DNA of 35,144 nucleotides from an uncultured Bacteroidota bacterium (lineage in GTDB: Bacteria > Bacteroidota > Bacteroidia > Flavobacteriales > Flavobacteriaceae): the NCBI GenBank assembly GCA_902626585.1, contig CACOGA010000012.1:1-35144 (forward strand), given 5' to 3'. Shown one piece after another: positions 24,152 to 32,603 of this stretch; the first letter of the stretch is position 1, and each line of letters opens with the position of its first letter. The translations under genes and the position numbers were made by a program. Under the pieces are notes generated by a model. That model was not told where the DNA came from. It saw nothing but the letters and a program-made list of their open reading frames with translations, and searched no databases.

Positions 24152-25465
24152 ATGAGTAAAGAATATTATAAAGGCATTAACAAAATTGAATATGAGGGTT
24201 CTAATTCCGATAATCCTCTTGCATTTAAATATTATGACCCAGAAAAAGTAGTTGCTGGTAAAACAATGAAAGAGCATTTCAGATTTGCAATTGCTTATTG
24301 GCATTCATTCTGTGGGGTTGGGTCTGATCCCTTTGGACCTGGCACATTGAATTTTGAGTGGGATAAAAATCCTGATCCAATTCAAGCTGCAAAAGATAAA
24401 GCTGATGCTGCGTTTGAATTTATCGGTAAAATGGGATTTGATTATTTCTGTTTTCATGATTTTGATTTGGTTAAAGAGGCTAAAACATTTTCTGAATCTG
24501 AAAAAAGACTAGAAATAATTGTTAATTATATAAAGAATAAAAAAGAAGAAACCGGAATTAAGCTTCTTTGGGGGACAGCCAACTGTTTTTCAAATCCCAG
24601 GTACATGAATGGAGCTGCTACGAATCCAAACTTTAATATAGTTGCGCATGCTGGTGCTCAGGTAAAATTAGCCCTTGATGCAACAATTGCTTTAGACGGC
24701 GAGAATTATGTTTTCTGGGGGGGTAGAGAGGGTTATATGTCTTTACTAAATACTGACATGAGTAGAGAGCTTGATCATATGGCAAGATTTTTAACAATGG
24801 CTAAAGATTACGCAAGATCTCAGGGTTTCAAAGGAACTTTTTTCATTGAACCCAAACCAATGGAGCCAATGAAACATCAATATGATTTTGACTCCGCAAC
24901 CGCAATTGGATTTCTTAAAGAATATGGCCTTGAGAAAGACTTTAAGCTAAATATTGAGGTTAATCACGCAACACTTGCACAGCACACAATGCAGCATGAG
25001 CTTGCTGTAGCTGCGAAAGCAGGAATGCTTGGAAGTATCGACGCAAATAGAGGTGACTACCAAAATGGTTGGGATACTGACCAATTTCCAAATAATGTTT
25101 TAGAAACTACAGAAGCAATGTTAGTATTCCTTCAAGCTGGTGGACTTCAGGGAGGGGGAATAAACTTTGATGCTAAAATTAGAAGAAATTCTACAGATAT
25201 TGAAGACATATTTTATGCTCATATCGGAGGTGCTGATACTTTTGCGCGTGCACTAATTGCAGCTGATAAAATTATGACATCATCATCCTATTCTGATCTA
25301 AGAAAAAGAAGATATGAAACTTTTGATAGCGGTAAAGGAAAGGACTTTGAAAATGGAAAATTGGAATTGAATGATTTGTATAACATTGCTAAAGATGCAA
25401 ACGAAATAAGTCCCGAAAGTGGAAAGCAGGAGTTATTTGAAAATATTTTGAACCAGTATTTATAA
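24152..25465 (+). CDS. xylA: Xylose isomerase
   Basis: This 437-residue class II xylose isomerase converts D-xylose to D-xylulose with two divalent metals. Active-site His102 and Asp105 lie in CFHDFDLV. Metal and substrate residues are Glu233 and Lys235 (FIEPKPMEP), Glu269 and His272 ([12 protein letters not shown]), Asp297 (GSIDANRGD), and Asp308/Asp310 (WDTDQFP). The block VFWGGREGY (187-195) is also conserved. It is the middle gene of the operon: 7 bases after xylB and 6 before the symporter. Confidence 0.97.
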   Translation: MSKEYYKGINKIEYEGSNSDNPLAFKYYDPEKVVAGKTMKEHFRFAIAYWHSFCGVGSDPFGPGTLNFEWDKNPDPIQAAKDKADAAFEFIGKMGFDYFCFHDFDLVKEAKTFSESEKRLEIIVNYIKNKKEETGIKLLWGTANCFSNPRYMNGAATNPNFNIVAHAGAQVKLALDATIALDGENYVFWGGREGYMSLLNTDMSRELDHMARFLTMAKDYARSQGFKGTFFIEPKPMEPMKHQYDFDSATAIGFLKEYGLEKDFKLNIEVNHATLAQHTMQHELAVAAKAGMLGSIDANRGDYQNGWDTDQFPNNVLETTEAMLVFLQAGGLQGGGINFDAKIRRNSTDIEDIFYAHIGGADTFARALIAADKIMTSSSYSDLRKRRYETFDSGKGKDFENGKLELNDLYNIAKDANEISPESGKQELFENILNQYL

Positions 25466-25471
25466 TATATT

Positions 25472-27124
25472 TTGACAACAGTATTAGAGGGTTTAGATTG
25501 GATTGTCTTGGGAATATATTTTCTTGCATTGATTCTTGTTGCAGTTTGGGTTGTTTTACAAAAAAATAAAAATACAGAAGACTATTTTCTGGCCGGAAGA
25601 AATGTTGGGTGGTTTGTAATTGGTGCTTCAATTTTTGCTTCTAATATTGGATCAGAGCATGTAGTCGGTCTTGCCGGAACCGGATTTGAATCTGGAACTC
25701 CTATGGCTCATTACGAACTTCATGCATGGATAGTCTTGTTATTGGGTTGGTTGTTTTTACCATTTTATATTAGGAGTGGAGCTTTTACAATGCCTGAGTT
25801 TTTAGAGAAACGATTTGATTCAAAATCAAGATGGTTTTTATCTCTTTTTTCTCTAATTGCATATGTATTAACAAAAGTTTCCGTTACGATATATGCAGGT
25901 GGAATAGTTGTTTCTGAATTGCTAGGAATACCCTTTTGGTACGGAGCTATTGGAGTAGTAGTTTTTACTGGAATATACACTGTGATTGGAGGAATGAAAG
26001 CTGTAATTTATACCGAAACTCTACAGGCTATTATTCTTATTCTAGGGTCAATAATAATTACTTATCTTGGGTTACAAGAAGTCGGTGGATGGGTTGAATT
26101 AAGAAACACCGTTGTTGCTGCGAGCCCTGATCATTTTAACATGTGGAGACCAATGTCAGATCCTGATTTTCCATGGACTGGATTATTATTTGGTGGCACA
26201 ATCGTAGGTGTTTGGTATTGGTGTACAGATCAATATATTGTTCAAAGAACCCTTGCTGCCAATAATATTAAAATTGGAAGACGTGGTGCTATTTTTGGAG
26301 CATATTTAAAACTATTGCCTATATTCATTTTCTTGATACCTGGAATTATTGCATTTGCATTATCAATTCAAAATCCAGAAGTATTTTCTGTTGAAAAAGC
26401 GGATAGAGCCTTCCCGATGCTTGTTAAAACTTTACTTCCTGTTGGGCTCAAAGGCTTAGTTGCTGGAGGTCTTATGGCAGCACTTATGAGCTCGCTTGCG
26501 TCTGTATTCAATTCATGCTCAACGATATTTACAATCGATATTTACAAAAAATTAAAACCTAATGAATCGGAGAAAAAATTATTAAATATTGGTAAGCTGG
26601 CTACTACTATAATAGTAATTCTTGGAATAATTTGGATTCCTATTATGGAAAAAATCGGTGGTGGTGTTATGTATCAGTATCTGCAAAATGTTCAATCCTA
26701 TATTGCACCACCAGTAGCTGCTGTTTTCATTTTGGGTATTCTTTGGAAAAGGGTTAATTCAAAAGCAGCTATAACAACTCTGATGGCTGGTTTAATTCTA
26801 TTAATTATGAGGCTTAGTTCAGAAATTTATTTTCAGCCTGAGATATCATCAGAAACAATAGTTGATAGTTATATGTTTGTTTTTGCCACAATTAATTTCT
26901 CACATATGGCAATACTGATGTTTATTTTTTCAATTCTATTGTGTGTAACTGTTACGCTTACTACAAGTGAACCTGAATACAGTAAAATTATAGGTCTATC
27001 CTTTGGAACATTAACAAAGGAACAGAAGTTAGAAAATAAAAATAGCTATGAAAAAGTAGATTTGATTTTATCAGTGATTCTAGTAATCATAGTTGTTGCA
27101 ATTTTAAACTATTTTACTGGCTAA
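25472..27124 (+). CDS. Sodium:solute symporter (SGLT/SSS family), probable xylose transporter
   Basis: This 550-residue protein starts at a TTG (25472). No in-frame ATG exists before residue 75 (GTPMAH), which would delete two helices, so TTG is the sensible start. Around 13-14 hydrophobic helices are present. Family features are TEDYFLAGRNVGW (about 34-46), ASNIGSEHVVGLAGTGF, GGMKAVIYTETLQ (about 171-183) and SSLASVFNSCSTIFTIDIYK. It resembles the Na+/galactose carrier vSGLT. Its place 6 bases after xylA argues for xylose:Na+ co-transport across the inner membrane. Its stop abuts the stop of the convergent esterase gene. Confidence 0.92.
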   Translation: MTTVLEGLDWIVLGIYFLALILVAVWVVLQKNKNTEDYFLAGRNVGWFVIGASIFASNIGSEHVVGLAGTGFESGTPMAHYELHAWIVLLLGWLFLPFYIRSGAFTMPEFLEKRFDSKSRWFLSLFSLIAYVLTKVSVTIYAGGIVVSELLGIPFWYGAIGVVVFTGIYTVIGGMKAVIYTETLQAIILILGSIIITYLGLQEVGGWVELRNTVVAASPDHFNMWRPMSDPDFPWTGLLFGGTIVGVWYWCTDQYIVQRTLAANNIKIGRRGAIFGAYLKLLPIFIFLIPGIIAFALSIQNPEVFSVEKADRAFPMLVKTLLPVGLKGLVAGGLMAALMSSLASVFNSCSTIFTIDIYKKLKPNESEKKLLNIGKLATTIIVILGIIWIPIMEKIGGGVMYQYLQNVQSYIAPPVAAVFILGILWKRVNSKAAITTLMAGLILLIMRLSSEIYFQPEISSETIVDSYMFVFATINFSHMAILMFIFSILLCVTVTLTTSEPEYSKIIGLSFGTLTKEQKLENKNSYEKVDLILSVILVIIVVAILNYFTG

Positions 27125-27952
27125 TTATTTTATTGTTGGTGGCCCAGATAAATACCAATTGGATTTTAAGAAAATATCTGTCTGCAAAACTGTATCTACA
27201 AAATCATCACCCTTATTAAAGAATGCATGTTCAGCGCCTTCGTAAAAAATTACATCACATCTACTACCAACTGCTTCCATTCTTTTTTTATAATTTTCAA
27301 TTAATTTAATTGGTACGATTTTATCCTGTGTCCCAGTTAATATAATTGTTGGTGGAGCACCTTTTTTCAAATTTTCATACGGAGATGCGTTGGATGGGTT
27401 ATCAATCCACCCCCATTTTCTTCCATAATGTAAAACTGGATTATAAAGAATTAATAGGTCAGGCTTTGAGCTGACAGTAAGGTCCTCGTTGGGGTTGTCA
27501 AATAAATCAATGTTTCCGGCAACAGCAGCCAAATGTCCCCCCGCGGACCCTCCAGCTGCAGCAATTCTATTTGGATTTATAGAAAATAATTTTGCATTTG
27601 ATCTTATAAATCTGATTGCTGATTTTGCATCTTCCATAGCCTCAATTGGGCTTGTTCCATGTTTATTCCTTATTCTATATTCAACGGAAAATGCAACTAT
27701 TCCTCTTGATGCAAAATATATTGATTGTCTTTCGAATTGTTTATAGTCTCCTGAGTTCCAACCTCCCCCATGAAAAAAAACGATGCAACTATAAGTTTGA
27801 GATTTATCAAAATAAACTGGCTTATAAATAAATAGATTAAGGTCTGCTTGATCTGTTGATTTATAAAGCACCCTTTCAGGGCTAATTTGAGAAAAGATTA
27901 AATTAAAAAAGAATAAAAAAAGTGTAACTAAAGAAAAATTAAATTTCTGCAT
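27125..27952 (-). CDS. Exported alpha/beta-hydrolase esterase (acetyl-xylan or feruloyl-esterase-like)
   Basis: This 275-residue protein has a signal peptide (about 1-21, ending LIFSQ). The fold is of the hormone-sensitive-lipase/BD-FAE type: HGGGWNSGD (61-69) forms the oxyanion hole. The triad is Ser136 (GGSAGGH), Asp210 (GTQDKIVP) and His242 (EGAEHAF). Relatives remove acetyl or ferulate esters from plant cell-wall polysaccharides, which fits a xylan block, but substrate is inferred. It is 11 bases after the sulfatase on the minus strand, the last gene of the ExbB-like, sulfatase, esterase unit. Confidence 0.88.
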   Translation of the reverse strand: MQKFNFSLVTLFLFFFNLIFSQISPERVLYKSTDQADLNLFIYKPVYFDKSQTYSCIVFFHGGGWNSGDYKQFERQSIYFASRGIVAFSVEYRIRNKHGTSPIEAMEDAKSAIRFIRSNAKLFSINPNRIAAAGGSAGGHLAAVAGNIDLFDNPNEDLTVSSKPDLLILYNPVLHYGRKWGWIDNPSNASPYENLKKGAPPTIILTGTQDKIVPIKLIENYKKRMEAVGSRCDVIFYEGAEHAFFNKGDDFVDTVLQTDIFLKSNWYLSGPPTIK

Positions 27953-27963
27953 AAAGGTTGAAT

Positions 27964-29868
27964 TTACTTTCTAAGTTCATTCATTTTTTCTCTTTCTAAT
28001 TCACTGATTCTTTCAAATTGTTTCTTGGTGAATTTACTCAAAAGTTGTTGCGAAATCATTGAAAAAGTTTCTTTATAAATTGCTTCAATTTCATCATTTG
28101 AAAGACCCTTGGAAGATGTAAGTTCATTATTTCTAGCGTACTTATCATAAAGTGTCTCCTGTAAGAATTTAGTCTGATTTTTATTCATCTGCATCTCATT
28201 AGCAATATATCTACTTATGAGTTTTGAGCGTTCGTTTGCCCATTTATTGTTTGGTGCTGCTTTTATGTATTGTTTGGTTTCTTTAGTAACTACAGGCTTA
28301 GGCTCATTTACAATCTGAGAATTAAAAAATCTAGCCGCCAAGGTTTGAAATGTAGTTTTAATTCTTTGCTGTTCTGGATTATTAATGATATTGTCTGTTT
28401 CTAAGGGATCATTTTCATAGTCATATAATTCCTCAGCATAAATATCTTCTATATAAATAGGTTCAAAACTCTTTTTATTTTTTACCCATACTGTATATCT
28501 ATGTCTCTTTGTTCTGAAACTATATCCCATTATATTTCCATGTCTTGGGTATTGACTTACAGCGAAGATTTTTGAGGTAGTTTGTTCTCCCATCATTTGA
28601 GGTTTTAAGCTTAAGCCGTCAAGTATCTCTGGAGTTTCAAGTTCAGCAAGATCACAAAGAGTTGGAAAAACATCAATAAATTCAGTTGGTGAATTTATAC
28701 TAACAGTTTTTTTAATTCTTGGGTCTTTTATTATTAGTGGTGATCTCGTTGATTGTTCAAAGTTGGTATGTTTTGTCCACATGCTGTGATCACCTAAATG
28801 AAAACCATGGTCACCCCACAAAACAATAATTGTATTTTTATCAAGACCCTTTTCTTTAAGTTTTGCAACCAATTTTCCTACCTGTGCGTCAATATAACTA
28901 GTTGCTGCATAATATCCGTGAATCAGCTTTCTTTGAATTGCATCAGGAAGAATTAAAAGACCTTCATCATTTTCAACATATTCAATTCCTGGAGCCTTAT
29001 AAGTATTTATTTCCCATCCTCCTTTATATGCAATATCAACGGGGTTTTTTGATTTGGTTCGAAACTCTGCTAATCGAATTTCTTCTTCTTTGTAAAGATT
29101 CCAATATTTTTGTGGTGCATTAAAGGGTAGGTGAGGTCTTAAAAAACCTACAGCTAGAAAAAATGGTTGTGAAGTATCCATTTGATCTAATAATTCAACT
29201 GCCCTATTCGCAATTGCTCCGTCCATGTATGCACCATCGGGAACATCGGCACTTTCATAAGGCGGTTTAAACCTTTCAGATTCATATTTATTTAGATTGC
29301 TTACTCCTTTTTCAGCTCCCTCTTTTCTCAATTGTGCTCTTATTGCCCTATTCTCTTTTCCCTGATAAAAACCTCCCGAAGGGAAACTATATCCATCTGA
29401 AAAGCTTAATTGATTTTGAGTGATAAAAGGAATCGACCAAGACTTCCTATCTCTACCACTATCAACAGCTCTTGGATCATAAATTTTTCCGACTCCAATA
29501 GTTTGATAACCATTATTTTTAAAATGTTCGGGAAGAGTTAAAATATTGGGGTTTACATCTCTCATCTTTGTTTTTAAATCCCAAACTTTTGTTTTGTCAG
29601 GTCTTAAACCTGTCAAAAAGCTAACTCTAGATGCAGCACAAATCGCAAGTTGATTTTGGTTATTTAAAAAAACAGTGGCATCTATTGAAAGTTCATCAAT
29701 GTTTGGGGTAACTGCATACTCATCCCCAAAACTTCCAATACTAGGCTTTAAGTCATCAACAGAAATAAATAAAATATTTGGCTTATCCTTTTTTTGAGAA
29801 AAGGAATTGGTTAAGGTTATTATAAAAAAGTAAAAGGGTAATAATTTTAATAAATTCACAGCATTCAT
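27964..29868 (-). CDS. Type I sulfatase (arylsulfatase/iduronate-2-sulfatase-like), exported
   Basis: This 634-residue protein has a signal peptide (about 1-24, ending NSFSQ) and an alkaline-phosphatase-like core. NILFISVDDLKP (31-42) binds metal through Asp38/Asp39. The formylglycine site is Cys77 in ICAASRVSFLTG, that is C-x-A-S-R instead of the common C-x-P-S-R. WGDHGFHLGDHSMW (351-364) supplies Asp353/His354. The N-terminal part resembles iduronate-2-sulfatase. A lysine- and glutamate-rich helical tail of about 110 residues (roughly 525-634) ends KQFERISELEREK and is longer than in most relatives. Substrate unknown; sulfate removal from a sulfated polysaccharide is expected. It begins one base after the ExbB-like stop. 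Confidence 0.9.
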   Translation of the reverse strand: MNAVNLLKLLPFYFFIITLTNSFSQKKDKPNILFISVDDLKPSIGSFGDEYAVTPNIDELSIDATVFLNNQNQLAICAASRVSFLTGLRPDKTKVWDLKTKMRDVNPNILTLPEHFKNNGYQTIGVGKIYDPRAVDSGRDRKSWSIPFITQNQLSFSDGYSFPSGGFYQGKENRAIRAQLRKEGAEKGVSNLNKYESERFKPPYESADVPDGAYMDGAIANRAVELLDQMDTSQPFFLAVGFLRPHLPFNAPQKYWNLYKEEEIRLAEFRTKSKNPVDIAYKGGWEINTYKAPGIEYVENDEGLLILPDAIQRKLIHGYYAATSYIDAQVGKLVAKLKEKGLDKNTIIVLWGDHGFHLGDHSMWTKHTNFEQSTRSPLIIKDPRIKKTVSINSPTEFIDVFPTLCDLAELETPEILDGLSLKPQMMGEQTTSKIFAVSQYPRHGNIMGYSFRTKRHRYTVWVKNKKSFEPIYIEDIYAEELYDYENDPLETDNIINNPEQQRIKTTFQTLAARFFNSQIVNEPKPVVTKETKQYIKAAPNNKWANERSKLISRYIANEMQMNKNQTKFLQETLYDKYARNNELTSSKGLSNDEIEAIYKETFSMISQQLLSKFTKKQFERISELEREKMNELRK

Positions 29869-29869
29869 T

Positions 29870-30259
29870 TTATTTTTGAATTATTCTAAGTATTAAAATT
29901 GCCAATTTAGAGACTGAAAAAGTAAAAAGTCCAAACAGAGGGGATAATAAAGCTACTTTTAGACCACCTGCAATTATTGACGGCTCCGCTGCTCCGCTTG
30001 CTTCTAGAACATCAAAAGCAGATACTAATCCCAAGAAAGCTCCCATTACACCTAAGGCTAAGCCTAAAGTACCACTATCACTTATGTGTTTAAGTATTTT
30101 TTTTGAAGTTTCTTTATCCGAATTAATTTTTAAAATAGATTTTATAGTAAAGAATATTGACATTAATAAACAGATAAGAATAAGAGACATAAACAGTACT
30201 CCCCCTTCTAAAAATCTATCAAACAATGTTATTTCGAATATGGTTTTAATCGGTATCAT
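29870..30259 (-). CDS. Small MotA/TolQ/ExbB proton-channel-like protein, orphan
   Basis: This 129-residue membrane protein has three hydrophobic segments (about 18-37, 62-84, 96-126). The segment GTLGLALGVMGAFLGLVSAFD, quoted here in part, followed by EPSIIAGGLKVALLSPLFGL, is the MotA/TolQ/ExbB channel signature: Gly-rich helix, AF, then (D/E)PSxIAGGxxxALxxxxxGL. ExbB proteins form inner-membrane pentamers with ExbD and drive TonB. Here no ExbD or TonB gene is nearby, and the protein is shorter than canonical ExbB (about 230 residues). It is the first gene of the unit with the sulfatase (gap one base). Confidence 0.75.
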   Translation of the reverse strand: MIPIKTIFEITLFDRFLEGGVLFMSLILICLLMSIFFTIKSILKINSDKETSKKILKHISDSGTLGLALGVMGAFLGLVSAFDVLEASGAAEPSIIAGGLKVALLSPLFGLFTFSVSKLAILILRIIQK

Positions 30260-30335
30260 AATTTTTATTTACTCTTTAATAAATATCAATAAAAATTAAT
30301 AATTATCATAACTTTATTACAGCTTAAATATTAAA

Positions 30336-31544
30336 ATGAAAAGATTAATTCAATATAGTTTATCAATTATTTTTTTAGTGACTTTTAATATTCGTTCTCA
30401 AGAATATGATAAAGAAAGCTTTCTTAAGGATTACGCTGGCGAAATGATTATAACTACTCAGGTGAGGGGTGAAAGAAACAAGGCAATTTTAAGAGGAACA
30501 GAAGCTAAAAATAACAGGGAATTTGTTTTAAAAAATTATACTGGAATACAGCCATCAATATACCCAGCCTGGGATGGAGGGTTTTGGCCAAAAAAAGAAC
30601 CATCTACTTTAAACGAATTCAGAATCGAAACAAAATATTTCGATGAGTTAGTAAACTGGGGGGTAGAAAATGAGTTTCATATAATGCATCATTGTTTAAT
30701 TTTTCCTAATAAATATTTTCCCAATTGGTTTTCAAAAACAAATTATTCCGCTGATGAACTAGAATATATTATTGAAGTGTTTATCTCTGAAGTTTTAAAT
30801 TCAAATGATAATAAAAATAAAGTAGACGTATTCAATGTAATAAATGAAATTTTTGCAATGGGAAAATCTGGACAATATAGAGTTTCCGGTGATGAAAAAG
30901 AAGACTGCAAGTGGATGGATATGGGGTTTGAAAAAGATATGTCAGGACTTGAAGGGAATCAAAAAATTAATGATAAACATCCAATTTTTGTAAGAAAAGT
31001 TTTTGATACTGCTTCAAAATTAACAGACGCGAAATTAGAAATCAGAGATTTTAATATAGCTTTTGGTGGTAAAAAAGCTGATGGAATATATCAATTAATT
31101 AGGCATTTAAAAAATACTGGTGTGAGGGTTGATGCTGTTGGTTTTCAATGTCATCTAAATGCAGGAATAAATTACAACTATGAGAATTTGAGAAAAAATA
31201 TCTTACGATTTATTGATTTAGGTGTTGAGGTTTATATAACAGAGCTTGATGTTGGTTTGAATCTTTGGGGACAAGGAGGAAATCATAAAAAAGTTTCTGA
31301 TGTAATTAAATCTGAGGAAGACTGGAACTTATTTTTTGAAGAGCAAAACAAAATATATTACAACCTTGTGAGAACAGCAAAAGAAGCTGGAGTCAAACTG
31401 ATTAGTGATTGGGGTTTTAGAGATGATATCCCATACGGGGGATGGAGAAAAGATCAAAAAGCTTGGATGGTAAATAAAGATTATTCAAGAAAAGGAGCTT
31501 ATTATTCCGTACTTAAAGCATTGTATGATGCTGAAAAAAACTAG
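30336..31544 (+). CDS. Divergent GH10-like endo-xylanase family protein
   Basis: This 402-residue protein has a signal peptide (about 1-21, ending NIRSQ). The catalytic Glu171 in VFNVINEIFAMG and Glu303 in VYITELDVGLN match GH10 acid/base and nucleophile. The intermediate VDAVGFQCHLN matches the family strand before the nucleophile. Unlike typical xylanases, the N-terminal TxENxMKW is replaced by QPSIYPAWDGGFW, the HTLVWH block by HIMHHCLIFPNKYFPNW, and the C-terminal tryptophan region is SDWGFRDDIPYGGW. It is therefore a remote member with an altered glycone subsite; the polysaccharide may not be plain xylan. It is divergent from the ExbB-like gene (76 bases) and convergent with the GH43 gene. 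Confidence 0.8.
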   Translation: MKRLIQYSLSIIFLVTFNIRSQEYDKESFLKDYAGEMIITTQVRGERNKAILRGTEAKNNREFVLKNYTGIQPSIYPAWDGGFWPKKEPSTLNEFRIETKYFDELVNWGVENEFHIMHHCLIFPNKYFPNWFSKTNYSADELEYIIEVFISEVLNSNDNKNKVDVFNVINEIFAMGKSGQYRVSGDEKEDCKWMDMGFEKDMSGLEGNQKINDKHPIFVRKVFDTASKLTDAKLEIRDFNIAFGGKKADGIYQLIRHLKNTGVRVDAVGFQCHLNAGINYNYENLRKNILRFIDLGVEVYITELDVGLNLWGQGGNHKKVSDVIKSEEDWNLFFEEQNKIYYNLVRTAKEAGVKLISDWGFRDDIPYGGWRKDQKAWMVNKDYSRKGAYYSVLKALYDAEKN

Positions 31545-31551
31545 AAACATT

Positions 31552-32592
31552 TTAATTTGATTTGTATGGTTCTAGAGTTTTAATATTACCATCATTATCA
31601 TATTTAATCTCAGCAATTTTGACCGATCTTAGATGGGTAACTCCCTTTGAAAGTGAGGAGTCGTGATAAAATAAATACCACTTTCCTTTAAACTCACAAA
31701 TTGAATGATGTGAGGTCCAGCCAACTACCGGATTTAAAATTTTTCCTCTGTAAATAAATGGTCCGTATGGATTATCACCTATTGCATAGCATATGAAATG
31801 CGTGTCACCGGTTGAATAAGAAAAATAATATTTGCCGTTATATTTATGAAGCCAAGCTGCTTCAAAAAATCTTCTATCATTGTCTCCTGCTAAAAGTAAA
31901 TTTCCATCTTCATCCAATATTTGAACTTCCTTTGGTTTTTCACAGAACTCTAATAAATCATCTGACATCTTGGCAACTAAGGGCATTAATGCAGCTTGAT
32001 TGTCATTAGGTAGAAATGCTGTAGGGCTTTCAGGCTGATTACTATTAAAAACCCCTGTTCTCCACCTTTGTAATTGTCCTCCCCAGATTCCACCAAAGTA
32101 CATATAATATGATCCATCATCATCTTTAAAAACTGCAGGGTCGATTGAATAACTACCTTTGATTGGTTCTTCTTGGGGTATAAATGGTCCATAAGGTTTA
32201 TCACTTATGGCAACACCAATTCTAAAAATTCCATTATAATCTTTTGCTGGAAAAAATAAATAAAACTTTCCGTCTTTTTCATTAGCATCTGGGGCCCACA
32301 TTTGTCTTTCAGCCCATTTAACATCATCGACGTGAAGAGCCATTCCGTGGTCAGTGACATGACTGCCAATATTATCCATTGAAAAAACATGATAATCTTC
32401 CATTGCAAAATGACTGCCTAAATCATCAAAAGCATCACCTGCGTCAATATCGTGAGATGGATAAATATAAATTTTGTCGTCAAATACATGTGCTGAAGGG
32501 TCGGCCGTATAAAGATGAGTTACAATTGGTTCAGAAATTGCTCTTTTGTTTAAGTCATCAAAATCTATGTGATCAATACTTTCTTCAGGCAT
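31552..32592 (-). CDS. Cytoplasmic GH43 glycosidase (beta-xylosidase/arabinofuranosidase)
   Basis: This 346-residue protein has no signal peptide, so it should be intracellular. GH43 residues are Asp31 (LYTADPSAHVF, base), Asp151 (SIDPAVFKDDDG) and Glu244 (FFEAAWLHKYNG, acid). HVDDVKWAERQMWAPD (87-102) and WTSHHSIC (metal-site His) are family-like. It is single-domain, without the C-terminal sandwich of the 6101-7777 enzyme. It lies 11 bases after the GPH symporter gene, so imported short xylo-oligosaccharides (perhaps arabinosylated) are likely substrates. Confidence 0.9.
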   Translation of the reverse strand: MPEESIDHIDFDDLNKRAISEPIVTHLYTADPSAHVFDDKIYIYPSHDIDAGDAFDDLGSHFAMEDYHVFSMDNIGSHVTDHGMALHVDDVKWAERQMWAPDANEKDGKFYLFFPAKDYNGIFRIGVAISDKPYGPFIPQEEPIKGSYSIDPAVFKDDDGSYYMYFGGIWGGQLQRWRTGVFNSNQPESPTAFLPNDNQAALMPLVAKMSDDLLEFCEKPKEVQILDEDGNLLLAGDNDRRFFEAAWLHKYNGKYYFSYSTGDTHFICYAIGDNPYGPFIYRGKILNPVVGWTSHHSICEFKGKWYLFYHDSSLSKGVTHLRSVKIAEIKYDNDGNIKTLEPYKSN

Positions 32593-32603
32593 AATAAATT
32601 GAA

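Noticed and set aside
31986-32408. Minus-strand ORFs at 31986-32204 and 32205-32408
   Set aside because: Both are in another frame of the GH43 gene at 31552-32592, whose catalytic motifs are intact across the region.
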